Origin: Stagonosporopsis chrysanthemi
Lineage: Eukaryota; Ascomycota; Dothideomycetes; Pleosporales; Didymellaceae
Direction of reading: 5' to 3'
DNA length: 64,000 nucleotides
Assembly: GCA_022560025.1 (NCBI GenBank)
Contig: JAFISE010000035.1
Coordinates: 161,913-225,912, forward strand
In this document: in pieces, positions 31,302 through 43,973 of the stretch
Layout of the letters: each line of letters starts with the position of its first letter
Numbering within the stretch: the first letter of the stretch is position 1
Program-made: the position numbers and the translations under genes
Notes under the pieces: generated by a model
What the model was told of the DNA's origin: nothing
The model's input: only the letters and a program-made list of their open reading frames with translations
Database searches by the model: none

Positions 31302-34300
31302 TTAGGCGTTGATGAACTCGGAAGCTTGCGGGGCTTCTTTCGCACCATCGACTTCCTCGGACGGTGAGCACCCGGCTGCACCGTCCATTGTGCCAGGACG
31401 CGATTCTCCATTTGCCTCGCGCTCGGCATAGATCTTCTCTTTCTGGTTTTGGGCAAGAGTCAATGTGTCAATGTACGTGCGGAACTTGACAATCTCCTTG
31501 AGGAGGTATTGCGACTTGCGCTCCCAGTTGGCCATTGCTCTGCCAGCATTGGGGTGGCGTGGTGAGAACTGGTACTTGTATTAGTGTATTGATCCTCGAG
31601 TCCAATAGAACAGAACTCACAGTAATGAGCAGAGGTGCTCTCAGTTCGTTGTGAAGCGCCAGCTCGGCTTCGATGTTCTTGACGTAGTCGGAAAGTGCCC
31701 TCAACTGGTCAACCTCCATCAGATTGCTAGCCATCATACTTGCAGTTGGTGGACTCCAATCGGAGAGCACGACTTTGTCGCCAGGAAGTCTAGCCCTTGG
31801 CGTGCCCGTCGCGTGGTCCATCGAACTACGAAGGGAGCTGGCCACGCTAGGACGAGGCATGTGGCCTTGGATTGAAGGGGGGCTGTCATATTGAAGCAAG
31901 GCAGGGTTGATGACGTTCTCACCCCAACCGTACTCCATGCTGCTTACTCCACCAGTAAGAGGCTCCTTCGACAGTCTGGCGGACCAGTAGTTGGCAGTAG
32001 TCACAAACTCGCGAACAATGTCAGGTGTGCCTACTTGGAAGAGGTGCACGGCGCCCGTCGGCAGCGACAGCGCCCACACATGCGGCCTCGTCTTAGAATA
32101 GCCTGGTGGAGGCAGAGCACTCGCAATCGTCTGTCGCAATGGGAAAACCTCAAGTGCTTCAGCATTGTCCATCCAATTGCCACCGCCGACGATGCCACCA
32201 GCGGGCTTGGATTTGCTCTTCATCCGCGCAGACTTTGAGTTCATGCTGAAGGAGAACAGACGCATATAGCCCTTCTCAATGACAGCAAAGTTCTCGTTCC
32301 AGTTGCGGTCCTTGGCCTTCCTGTCGACGGTCTCCAGGTGGTGCTTGTGTTTCAAGATACCTTCCTTAGCCCAGGGAGCACCGACAAGCTCCAGCGACTC
32401 GTCTTCGAGAAGTGGGGCAGCGCGGGCAAAGTCTTCGTCACTGGCAATCGTCATGCCTTCCTCGCGGATAATGGCCTGACTAAGAGCGTTGGCGAAACCA
32501 ATAGCCTGTTGGTAGTCGCCAACAGCAAAGTGCGAGCCCATTGAGTCCACCGACATGGAGGTGCCAGTCTTACCATAGGAGTAGCGGCTCCATGTGCTGG
32601 ACCCTGCGGGACTCCAAACGGAGGTATCGTCCAAGCTGGTGCGACTGGATGCTACTGTCGACGCGGGATACAGCCTCTGCTTTGAACGGTTCTTCGAGGC
32701 CCATCGTGCTCCCACACTGCGGAAGTCGGCTGGCGGTCGCCCACGATAGCTAGTGGTGTCCGAGGGCGCCTTGCTCAAGACACTTGGCGTGCGGCGCAAC
32801 ACTCCGGCGACGGAGAGATTGTTAGACGAGGGCTGATGGTGTAAGTCAGAAGCTCCGTGGAGAGGAAGACGCTGCTTGCGAATCGAATCATAGAAATCTT
32901 TGAGGACCATCTCAACCTGAAACTCCCACCCTTTCAATGGGCCATTATACGGCGAGTTGACAAGGGTATTTGCGTCAGAAGTGGCCGAGTCGAACGACAA
33001 TAGGCCTTCTGAGCCACTTCTGATGGCGGGTCTGACAGACAATCGGCTTCGAGCTCGCTTGCCTTCTGGAGCCTCCTCGGGCCCTTCGGCAGAGAAACCC
33101 ATTTGCTCGGCATTGGGTGTTGTGGGTTCCGAGCTGTCATTCCACGGAAGAGAACCCCTGCGAAAATGGGTTGATTTTGGCCGCAAAGTCGTCTCTGCTT
33201 TGACAGCATCTTGACAGACTCGTGTCACTGTTGGCAGGGTATTCCTCACGAACTGGCTGCGTGTCATTCTGGTCTCGATATCTGCTACATGCAGATCCGT
33301 GTTGAGCAGCAGAACCGAATAGCAAATAGTGTGGACAACGTCTGGCCGTATTAGTACCACCACAATCGTCAGTGAGAGACTACTTACCAACTTCCTTGAA
33401 GCCGTGAGTGGGGTTACACTCGCACCATCGCTCAGACAAGCTCATCAGGATACGATCAACTTGCTGGGTCTCGGCCTTGAGTACAATCTTACCACACATA
33501 TCACGCATAGCAGCGAGGATAGTGAAGCCAGTCCAGTCGAACAGATCCATGAATGCCTTGCGGAGGCGTGCGCTGGTCAGAGTAACGTCGCCCAGTATCG
33601 TGGCGGCCTGCGCCTTTTGCGCAACTGTTTCGGTGCCGTTGAACATCTTCAACGCTCGCTCCCTGTCCGCATCGGTGGGATCAGGATGCGTTGAGCGATC
33701 TTCAGCAATAGAAGGCATGGTGGTGTCCGAGTCGCGGCTCTCAACTTGAACTATGGGCAGGCTGGTAGCGGAGTGAAACACATCGTTTGGCGACAACGGT
33801 GAGGTCACGTCTGGTGTGACTGGTACCGACTGCTCCTGTAAGCGCGGGGACGAACGGGCGCCTTCTAGAGGCAGCTGCAGGTTATCAAGAGCGTCAGCGA
33901 GCGGCTCCTCGGTGACTGTGGTATCGAGCCAAACACGTCTTGAACTCGGGCTGCGGCCTCTTGCGGTCTTCTCGTCCTGTGTTGGCGCTGTGATTACCCA
34001 ACCTTCTTCTTCGGCACCTTGTGTGGGTTCTGAAGCAAACCCGCTGTTAGACGTCACTTGCACGTTGGGTGTTAACAGCCCAGATTGGGGTTCTTTGGGC
34101 TTGCTCGTTCCTTCTCTTGTGGATTGGTTGAGTGACGAGGATGTGGGGCCAGGACTAGGTTTCCGCGTTTCAACCGCGCTGCTGGGCTCGTGGACGGGGC
34201 TCGCGCGACCACTTCGGTCTTCATTGCAACTGCTGCTATCCGCAAGGAATGTGTCCTCCTGTGGTGTGACCACAACGGGTGCTGCTTTTTCTGGCTTCAT

Positions 34301-36136
34301 CTTGGGCTTCAGGTTGGAGCTGCTCACATCCTGCGGCTCTGACATTTTAATTTGGTCGCTAGATGAGGGCCGAGGCGAGCCATCTCGAGAATCGGGCCTT
34401 ACGGTGCGCACTGTTGCATCTTGATGAGGTTTGTAACCAGGGGAGAATCCGTGGGGATGCTCACCATTCTGCTCCTCTTCAGCATGCGGATGCTCGCGCG
34501 TGTCGTAAAACTTCTCATGTGCAGCTGGAGTCTCGACGAGATAGGGATTCATCACCTGGCGTAGGCTACTTACACCCGGGCTCGGTTGCGCTGGAATAAA
34601 CGGTCTTGCAGGAGGTGCAAAGTCCAGAGACATGATGGGAGGTCTCACGGGTTCCGAAACGGACTTCTTGCGTCTCCTGAAGAAGGACGAAGGCTTCTTG
34701 GCTAAGACAGGAGGTGCGGGCGGCTGCATCTCGTTTGAACGGCCTGCGGCAGTCTGTGGCACCTTGGGTAAGGATTTCAGCTGATTAGCGATGTGCGCAT
34801 TAGTGCTAGGAGTGGTTCGCGGCCGATTGTTCGAATATATGGAATCGATCTCAGCGGGTCGCGATGGTGCGGACGCTGGAGGTTCAGTGGTTGTTGCATT
34901 CGAAGCCTCAGAGCTGATTGCTGGTTGTGCCTGGACTTTGGATGAGCCTCCGCCGAACACTCGCCTGAAGAATCCTTGCTTTTCTTTGGGCACAGCGTCC
35001 TGAGACCCAAAAAGCGATTTTCGCGCGCCTACACTAGGAGCTGGTGCCGTTGTTTCCTGAAATACCGGTACAGTGGGCAGCTCACGCAACGTGCTGGCAT
35101 TGACGAATTCCTGGGCCTGGGCTCTCATGCTGGGTTCCAGTTGGCTCTTGCCCTTTCTCAAAGTCCTGTAGCTTGTGTTGGAGTTGACACTCCCTCTGCG
35201 ACGAGGAGCTGGAGCTGCAGGCGCTGCGTAAGCTGGCTGCTGTGGAGCTTGCGCAGCAGCTGGCTGTGGCTGTGGCTGTGGCTGTGGCTGTGGCTGTCGT
35301 CTCCTGGGACCAGCGGGGATGGTAGGCTCAGGAGCAGCATCGTAGTCCTGGTCGTAATTCATGTAAGCGGTTCTTCCTCTATCCAGCACCGAGTCGTTGT
35401 TGACCGACGTGAGTCCAGATCTATTGCTATGATCAAAACTGGCAGAGCGTTTTCCAAAACCCAATCGGTGTGTACCCAACACGCCACTCTGTCCAAAATC
35501 CATGCTCGACGAACCGCTGCTCTTGCTACCCTTGCTGGTCCCGCCTCTCATGTGTGCCGTCTGCTGGTACTGCCCGTACACGGCGTTCGCCTGTCGTCTG
35601 GGGTAGGGGTCGCGTGTACTGCCGTTCCTCTTGGGGGTGGACGCTACGTTGTTGCTGCTGTTGCTTCTCCGCGCGCGCGACTGGGACGGGTATCGAGGTG
35701 CCGATTCTTCAGCATACAGGTCGTAGTCAGACGAGTTGGAGGTCGTGTACGTGTGCCCGCGATTGCGATTCCCTGGGGGCCGGTAGGAGTTGTCTCTGAT
35801 GTAGAAGGGCTCGTCGTCACGCCGGCTGCTCGAGGACGCGCCGCCAAACATGTTTGCGGTTGAGAACTGGTCGAGCGACAGCAACATGTTGTCGACTACC
35901 GAGTGGCGCGCGGTAGCTCCCTCGGCGAAAGAGAGGTCGTGGGAGTCGCGCAGATGGTCTGGCTCGGACTCGGCCCTCGAGTCCCTGGCATTGTCCCCGG
36001 GGGTGGCATCGTCGAAGAAGGTTTCCTGCCTCGGCGTGTCTGTATCGAGGGCGCGCATGGCGCCGTTGGTCCTGTGTGTCCGAGAAGGACCCGTGGGGGT
36101 CGTCGGCCGGCGGTCGTCGTGTGCGAAGCTGGCCAT
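31302..36136 (-). CDS. SYT1: ARF guanine-nucleotide exchange factor with Sec7 and PH domains (Syt1 type)
   Basis: Three exons: 33388-36136, 31621-33341 and 31302-31568, with introns of 46 and 52 bp; 1578 aa. The first 800 residues are disordered (Ser/Pro-rich, with a QP repeat at about residues 280-292). The Sec7 domain spans about 825-970: LKAETQQVDRILMSLSERWC keeps the catalytic Glu finger, followed by CYSVLLLNTDLHVADIETRM. A split PH domain lies at about 1230-1380 (WAKEGILKHKHHLE, then WALSLPTGAVHLFQVG). A coiled helix (KSQYLLKEIVKFRTYIDTLT) sits near the end. Sec7-PH with a long disordered N-terminus fits yeast Syt1 and fission yeast Sec74, which activate ARF GTPases at the plasma membrane or Golgi. 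Intron 1 splits the Sec7 domain at V|DVVHTICY, in frame. Confidence 0.9.
35262..35297. repeat. GGCTGT hexamer repeat inside the Sec7-PH gene
   Basis: Six tandem GGCTGT units; on the coding (minus) strand they encode alternating Gln-Pro. A likely length-variable coding microsatellite. Confidence 0.85.
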
Positions 36137-38484
36137 GTTCGACAGCGATCAAGGATGGAATGTCTGCAGTCGGGCGATCCCACAAAGAGGCCCTGGGGCG
36201 TTCTCCGGGACGGTCGAGTAGCTCCAAGACGGCCGGACGCAAGCAATTGTCGACGAGTGTCGGGGCAGACGGTGACATGCGCAGATGTAGCGGGCGGCGT
36301 AGCCTCGACTGCGGGTGGTCGCGCTCGTAGCTTGCGCCAGCACTCGTCGCTCGTCACTCGGGGGCCGTTACTCGTCGCCAGCAGCGGCAGCCGGCGCTCG
36401 GTTCCAGGATGCAGAGCAGGCTGCTCGCATGATGCGAGACAAGAAAGAGCGGACTGGGTGGCCCACGCGCTGGTCGATGCGGGGACGGATCAGGGACAGT
36501 CGTTCAGGGGGGGGCTTCTCTGACAGTCGGCGTTGTAACTCCAAGCTACAGCACGGCAAAGCCAGATAGAGCTGCGCGCGGAGGCTAATGCTGCACGCAG
36601 GCTCGTTGCTGCGAGGCCAATTTCGGCGCCGCAACCTGCAGATCAAGAAGCCGCGGAAGAAGAGAATTGGAACTCGGCGCGAGACTGGCGCGATCGGCGT
36701 CGTTATTGGGACAGCGCTGGGATTCTGACAGGCGGTGGTCGCGGTACACTATCAGCTTTTCAGGACGACGTGCAGCTGCTCCAGCATCATCCCTGGCCGA
36801 CTCGAGTCAGAGCGTGTCGTGGTGTAAAAGGCAGCTCGGCCAATTCAAGCTGCAGCTGCAGCTGCCGGCTCCGCCGCCGCAAGCAGCTCTCCGTAGCTCT
36901 ACGCCTCTACTCGACCATCTGCCGCACACCCTCATGAAACACAGCGGAGGTAAAGGTACACGAACATGGCGAATCAGGCCCAGGCACGCCCCTCTCGCTT
37001 CTTCGCTTGCGTCTTTCAGGGACCACAGCCACCCCTGCCCAGCAGATGCACCTCGACAGATTCGGGATGCGGCCGCCAGGCCCACGTTGTCGTGTATTGG
37101 CTCCACTGCGGCGTGCCTGGCGAAGAACCGCCAGCTCCCAGAGATGAACACTCGATGCAGCGCCTGTGATACGTCGACGCGACGGTCTGCACCAGCTTTG
37201 ACACGAACCAGCGCCCATCCAACGCTCGTTGGTGGCGCGCTGATCCCTCACCCTGCTGCTCTGTATGTAGTGCACTCTCCGGACCGTGTTCACAACAGGC
37301 GTTGAGCGTGTTGAAGGCAAGGCATTCATCCGCGCGGGGCCGACTCCCAAGGCTGCAGTGTGCACGGCGACACGTCCTCTCTCGGCGCTAGGGCTTGCTT
37401 TGCATTCCTAAACTACACAACTGGAATGCCGTTCGAGATTGCACTTCCTTAGTTCGTGACATAGAGTTCATCCTCGTATTGGAGCAGATGAAGAACGGCG
37501 CGATCGACGAATCAGAAATCGGTAATGATTGTCGACCAGATCGAACGCCTGTTCGGCTCCGGTTTGTGTCTTTTTGTGGATCTCGTTCGCATGTACCACT
37601 TCTATTGCTTCCAATATGATTTTCGCTGTGCATAGTTCAAGGTCCTTTAGGCACGCTTAATCGAGCACCCTTCCAGGACAGCGTGTGTCGTACGTCCTCG
37701 AACGATTATTCTCCCTCGACACTGTCTGTGCTGTGCTCTTCGGTGATTTGAACATCACGCCTGACCAATGTTGACTTTGTGAAGTGTCTTCCCTGAGCAT
37801 ATCTGTGAGTGAACCGTGACATTGCAGTGATTCGACTTCAGATGCTTACAAGAAAGCTCGTCTCTAAGAACAAGAAAACCTTGCCATCACCTGGTGCACT
37901 ACAGAAATATGTGCTGGATTGAAGCGCGCACAGAGTGGTGATTTAGGGCACACAGCAGTCGAATCAAACGCTCCTTTGTACATGTGATCACAATCTTAAA
38001 GTAGGGCGAACAGACGAAAGTAAACGCCTTTTTCAAGTGGCAAAACTTGGTATATGTACAGACATTTGCCTGCTTTGCAAGTTGAACATGTTTGTATTGC
38101 ACTCATCATTGTGATGCGTTGCTGTGATTTAATTGACATTTTGAGGAGCATATTACAAGCTTAGAAATTGCTGGACTTCTCGTCAGACGCACACTTGCTC
38201 ATTAAATCCGAATCAACTGAGCCTTCTTGAATGTGTGAAACCAAAAGCAGTTGCCAAGCATACACAATTGAAGGCATTCGAGAAGAAGATAACCTCTCGA
38301 CACGATGCATGTCCGCATCATCACGCCTGTGAATGGTGGTTGGCCGCGCTAGCGGCGGGCGGAAATGCTCCACAATGCACATGCAGTTGCCGCTAACCCC
38401 GGAGAGATGTCGATGTCAAAAGTCCTGCTGTCTGCTACAGCTCACCACCACGGGCAGCGCTCATTGAATCACTTCACCGCCACC
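36137..38484. other. Divergent intergenic, 2.3 kb, no gene seen
   Basis: Lies between two 5' ends (Sec7-PH gene and mtIF2). The left 1.2 kb is GC-rich; the right part, from about 37600, is AT-rich. Frames up to about 210 codons have no recognisable domain. Confidence 0.5.
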
Positions 38485-41400
38485 ATGCGCCGCGCACAGG
38501 GACTTCGAGTGTGTTGCATCCACCTCCATCAATGCTAAGGGTATTACTGACCAGACAGGTCTCATCGACTCGCGACATTTGCGTCTTCTGCGCCACTCGC
38601 CAATTGGCAACAGCGAACGCGCCATCGACACAGCGAAGACTCCTGAACTCATCAAGCAGAGTACTCGATGCCGAAGCACAACTGTACAAGAGCGACAATG
38701 CCTCTGCACCTGCACCAGCACGACCACTCACGCAGGCGGAGAGGATGCGCAGGGCACTCGCAGCGTCCGCACCACCACCAGCCCCGCCTGCTCCCCAGCG
38801 ACAACCGGCGCAGGAAAGGCGGCTATCGAACCGGAATGGGTTGTTTGATGGCATGGGACGAGACCAGAGGTCTGCACCTGGTGTGCGGAGACTGGGCAGC
38901 GACGGACGTTTTGACGGACGACCTCAACGAGATCGCTTTAGGGTGAACATGGACTCGAGGCCTGCCTTTGATAGCCCAACCTTCGGGTCAGGGCATCTGA
39001 GAAGGAGAACCGAACCCCAGGCGGAGCCCGCGCAAGGTCAACAAAGCCAACAGACAAGACCACCCGCACGTGCAGCACCAAGCAGAGGGAGGCTGGATCA
39101 ATCCGAGTTGGACAAGCTGCTGGGCAATACCAGTGGACCCTCGAGACCATTCCAGCCGCTGGCGAGGAACTCCAACGTACAACGAAAATGTTTCAACTGC
39201 GGATCTACAGGCCACATGAGCTCCGCCTGCCCGAACAAACCTACATACCGTGAGCGACCAAACGCCGAGCAGACCTCACCGAGCAGACCAACTACGCATC
39301 AGCCCCCTCAAAGCAATCAACGAACAACGATGTACCGACCCGCACAGGCCACACGAGAGTCATTAGCAGATGCCGCAAACGAATGGGTCAGCAAGCGAGC
39401 TCCTAAGGTGCTGGTGGAACCTCAAAGCCACCAAGCCGAAGACGATTGGGACACTAAACGCCGCGATGTCGAAAAGGAGCGACGACGAAGACGATTTGAG
39501 ATGGATGACGAGCCTACAGCGGTGCGCAATCGCTACGAAGAGCCCGAACGCCGCAAGACTGGCAATCGAAACACCAGACGTGTCATGCGAGATGAAGAGG
39601 ACGATGCTGAGGACCGCTATGTCAATGTGAAGGAGCAGAAGCGTCTTCGCAAGGAAGCAAAGAAGGCGGCACGATTGGAGAAGGCCGAACCAACGCCAAT
39701 CACTCTTCCCGAGTACATCAGTGTTGCCAATCTAGCGGGGATGCTGAGGCTGAGGGTGGAGGACTTCGTTACCAAGTTGGAAGACCTAGGATTTGAGGAT
39801 GTGCAGGCTACGCAAATTCTCAACGCCGAGCATGCGGGCCTTATTGCGCAGGAGTACAACTTCGAGCCTACGTTCCTGGGCGAACACGAGGATGGCGATC
39901 TCTACCCTGCTCCTGAAGTAGCACCAGAGGATTACGCCGAGCTGCCGTCCAGGCCGCCTGTGGTCACCATCATGGGTCACGTCGACCACGGCAAGACTAC
40001 AATCCTGGACTACATGCGTTCGACAAGTGTCGCTGCTGGCGAGTTTGGCGGCATCACACAGCATATCGGTGCTTTCAGTGTGCCCCAGGCCAACGGCAAG
40101 ACGATCACATTTCTCGACACACCTGGTCACTCTGCTTTCGAAACAATGCGCGCACGTGGTGCTAATGTCACCGATATCGTAGTGTTGGTTGTTGCTGCTG
40201 ACGATTCAGTCATGCCCCAGACTGTTGAAGCCATCAAGCATGCTCAGGCGGCGAAGGTCCCAATCATCGTTGCAATCAACAAGATGGACAAGCAGCAGGC
40301 TGACCCCGACGCCGTCAAGCTCGACCTTGGCCGTCACGGCATCGACGTTGAAGACTTTGGTGGAGATGTGCAGGCCATTCCCGTCAGCGGCAAGACCGGG
40401 CAGGGTATCCCCGACCTCGAAGAAGCTATCACGACACTCTCTGAACTTCTCGATCACCGCGCTGACCCCGAAGCTAACGTCGAAGGCACCGTCCTTGAAG
40501 GCACAACCAAGAAGTCCGGACGTGTCGCTACTGTGCTCGTCCGCAGCGGCACGCTTCGCCAGGGCACCGCTCTCGTTGCAGGTACAACATGGACTCGCGT
40601 GCGTAGCCTGCGTAACGAGAACGGCGTCGCAATTAAAGAGGCCGGACCCGGTGTCGCCGTCGAAGTAGATGGGTGGCGCGATCAGCCCATCGCCGGCGAT
40701 GAAGTCCTCCAAGCCACTGATGACCAAGAAGCTTCCGCCGTCTCGAACCTGCGCATTGAGAAGCTTGAGCGCGAGCAAATGGCCAAAGACATGGAAGCTA
40801 TCAACATCGCCCGCCGCGAAGAAGCCGCCCGCCGCGAGGCCGAAGAAGCCGCTAAGCTCGCCGAAGAGGAGGGCACCGAACCTTCCACCGTCGAGGTAGA
40901 GGCGAAAGAGAAGGGTCCCGTGGTAGTCTCCTTCATCATCAAAGGCGACGTCTCGGGCTCCGTCGAAGCAGTCATCGACTCGGTCAGCGCCCTCGGCAAC
41001 GCAGAAGTCACATCGCGCATTCTGCGCCACGGCGTCGGCCCGCCCAGCGAATTCGACATCCAGCACGCCGCCGACGCCGAAGCCCACATCGTCAACTTCA
41101 ACACCCCGATCCCGCCCCACGTCGCCAAGCTCGCAGAGGAAAAGGGCGTCAAGGTCCTCGACAGCAACATCATCTACCGCACCGTCGAGATGGTGCGCGA
41201 CCTGCTCAGCGCCAAGCTGCCGCCCACCGTCGTCCAGAAGGTCACGGGCGAAGTCGACATAGCAGCCATCTTCGAGATCGGGCTGGGCGGGAAGAAGAAG
41301 ATGAAGGTTGCGGGATCGAAGGTGCGCAACGGCGTAGTGGAGCGCGGGAGCAGGGCGAGGGTCCTGCGTGGAGACGCGGTTGTGCATGATGGTGAGCCCC

Positions 41401-41622
41401 CCCCCTTATTCTCTCCTTTGCACATATGTGCGAGAAACAATGTCTGAAGAACGTGCGCTAACCGCCCCAGGCCTCATCGACAACATCAAGAACCAGAAGA
41501 AGGACGTCGAGTCCATGCGCAAGGACACCGAGTGCGGCATCTCGTTCAAAGACTGGGCCGACTTCAAGATCGGCGACAAGATCCAGACCTACGACGAGAC
41601 GAAGCAGCCGAGGACCTTGTAA
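38485..41622 (+). CDS. IFM1: Mitochondrial translation initiation factor IF2 with a CCHC zinc knuckle
   Basis: Three exons: 38485-38508, 38559-41391 and 41471-41622, with introns of 50 and 79 bp; 1002 aa. The chosen start (CACCATGCG) splices in frame to give [20 protein letters not shown], a good presequence; intron 1 has the branch site TTACTGACC. An unspliced alternative starts at 38532. The order is a presequence, a disordered basic region, a zinc knuckle [14 protein letters not shown] (about 218-231), a charged linker, and an IF2 N-terminal helical segment ([20 protein letters not shown]). Then come the GTPase domain from about 475 ([20 protein letters not shown]), the beta-barrel domains and the C-terminal tRNA-binding domain ([13 protein letters not shown] end). 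It delivers initiator tRNA to the mitochondrial ribosome. The last exon encodes the final 50 residues. Confidence 0.95.
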
Positions 41623-42201
41623 GATGCCTTTTTTTCCCCTTTGCATGTAAATATAGGCGAAAATCTTGTAAACACTCAGCAATGTACGATGGGTAGATAG
41701 AGATAGAATAGACACGTGTATGATAGAAGATTTGTATGAAGCGCGCGAAGCGAGGTTGGGCGCATGGGAACTTCATGCCGCACGAAGGAGCTCGTGTCTT
41801 TTGAGCGATGGTTGTCAAGAGCTATAGAACCCTTTGTCAGTTATAATGAATGCAGAACCCAGTTAAATTTGACTCTAACATACGAATGTAACGAGTGCAG
41901 CATACGCTTTGTTTTTGCAATCATACATGTGTTTAGTAAGCTGTGGGTGTCAAGCAATAGCAAGCTGTAGCTAACAAAGCGTTCTATTGTTCTTCGAAAT
42001 GATCGCTCAAAAGACGCGAGCTCTTTAGTATCCATGTCAAATTCAGATTCTATCTTTGATATTTGCCTATGTAGGTCTTATGCCCGTGCAGTCGCTAGAA
42101 CGCCGTGATAACCAAAGCCCCACAATCCCAGACGCGTTGCAAGTCCAATCTCCTAGCTTGGGCCGTATCAGACCAAAGAAGACCGTCCATACATGACCAG
42201 C
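41623..42201. other. Convergent intergenic with a TIR element
   Basis: 579 bp between the 3' ends of mtIF2 and SDS23, almost half of it taken by the element at 41785-42026. Confidence 0.6.
41785..42026. mobile_element. MITE-like TIR element, copy C (long terminal repeats)
   Basis: About 242 bp. The first 55 bp (starting AAGGAGCTCGTGTCTTTTGA) match the reverse complement of the last 55 bp (AAAGAGCTCGCGTCTTTTGA) at roughly 80 percent, so the element can fold into one long hairpin. The right half also matches the copy at 51333 (AACAATAGA, then TACTAAACACAT). AT-rich, non-coding. Confidence 0.8.
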
Positions 42202-43973
42202 TCAAGCAGGTCTGCCCCGCGAACCACCCAGCCCTTGGATGCTTGCGGTCCTTTCCCGTTCGCTGACGCTGCTCCTTCGTCCGGATGTATGTGCGATTCC
42301 GGAAATGCTTTCGCTGCGTGAGCTGTCCATGCTAGTCCGCATGCTACTTGAGCTGCTGCGCCTTCTCGCCCGGCGCGCCTCATCGGGGTCATGTGGATGA
42401 AGTCCGTTTGCGCGCGCGAAAACGTTCAGAATGTCGGTCAGGCTTATCACACCACTGAGTCTGCCAGATAGGCTCGCTCCTGGAATTGCACTCGCAGAGA
42501 TGGCGGGTGCCACAGCGCCGGAGGCTGCAAGATGTGTTGGAGCCGCCGTATTCACAGGCGTTGGGCCGGACAAGGAGACGGGGAGTGGTGTGATCGGCGA
42601 GGGAGGGATAAGGACAGCGGGCTGGATCGCGGGTGTTGGGGGACCTGAAGATGCAGGTGATGGCGTATCGACAACCCACATACGGTGTGAGCGGGTTGCG
42701 ACAAGTTTGGCAACAGTGTGCGCGAGTGTGCTGAAGGGGTTGACGTGGAAGACAGGGAATGAATCTTTGCCGTCGTTCACGCCACGCTCGGAGAGAATGA
42801 CAGATATAAAGTGGATGCAGGAGGAGCGAAGGAGAGGCAGGGAGGTTGACTTTGTGAGCAACTATATCTTGAAGTCAGCAGCTGACATACTTGAAATGGG
42901 AGGATGCACATGCCTTGACATCAACGTGAGAGATGTTGCCGATGACGTTGTTCTGCGCGTCGAGCACTGGAAGAGAGGACACGCCCTCGTTGTGCATAAG
43001 CTCGAGAGCTGTCGCCAAGGGCTTATCGCCGCTGTCTGTCGTCAGTCCCATCCTTCGCAGTCTTATAATCCAACACTCACTTGATGGCCAAAACCTGCTT
43101 CTGTCCAATGTTCAAGTCCTTGAGTAGCTGCGGGTACAGCTGGTCAACGACAGGAAAGCTCGCCCTGTTCTCCCAGAAGAATTTGACAAGCCTCAACTGT
43201 GTCAGCACGCCAATAACGTCTGTTGTACCCTCCTTCGCGACCAATACTCTATGAACACCACTGCCAAAAACCTCCATAGCCTTGGTCAGGTCTGCCGTGT
43301 GAGGCAGTGTAATCAGTGGCTCCTTCTTGCCCAGGTCCTTGACGTCCTTCAGGGGAATGGGTTTTCCTTCGCGTCCCTTCTTTGCGAGCTCGTCGAAGGA
43401 TGCTACGTCTTGCTCTTCCGGGTGTGCGAGACCGACGACCAGGAGGAGATATGCGTTCAAGTCGCTGTAGTCGAAGGTACCGATTGCGTGGCGGGTGCTG
43501 GCGTCTTCGCGAAGCAGGACAACGTTGGGCGCGCCAGACTTGACGAGTAACTGTAGCTGTTAGTAGTGGTCTTGTTGGTAGGCGGCGAAACATACGCTTG
43601 TAGCATCCTCGACGCTTGTATCATACTCTACGAAGCGAACTAGATCAGGGTCCACAATCTCGCCCAGTCTAACCGTCTTCCAGTCGCGCCCTTGAAACTT
43701 TGGGTCGCCAGCCTTGGTCGGCGGGTTGTTGATCAGGTCTTGAAAAGCTTGCTGCGAAAGGGAGGGCTGTCGCGAGGCGCGCGGCGAGCCAGGACCTGCG
43801 CGCATCTGCTCAGCGAAGCTCCCGCGGTGCGCGTGTGGGCTGGGGCTGGATCCCATTGTATGACCTGGCGGCGGTGAACGGCCGATCGAAGCTATAGAGC
43901 TGCTAAGCGACTGCAGTGGTGAAGGGATGTGACCATCTCGCTTCTTGTTGGGCGTCTCGAAAGACTCCGCCAT
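42202..43973 (-). CDS. SDS23: CBS-domain protein Sds23 (PP2A/glucose-signalling regulator)
   Basis: Four exons: 43596-43973, 43081-43550, 42914-43031 and 42202-42861, with introns of 45, 49 and 52 bp; 541 aa. The third intron uses a GC donor (AAG|GCATGT) and ends GATATAG. The N-terminus is a disordered Ser/Pro region ([19 protein letters not shown]). Four CBS repeats follow, including [47 protein letters not shown] and [12 protein letters not shown]. The last is interrupted by a Pro/Ala-rich insert before [17 protein letters not shown] serine-rich tail ends the protein. Sds23/Moc1 proteins bind and inhibit type 2A-like phosphatases and link nutrient status to mitosis in fission yeast. CBS pairs bind adenine nucleotides, but the ligand cannot be read here. 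Confidence 0.95.
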
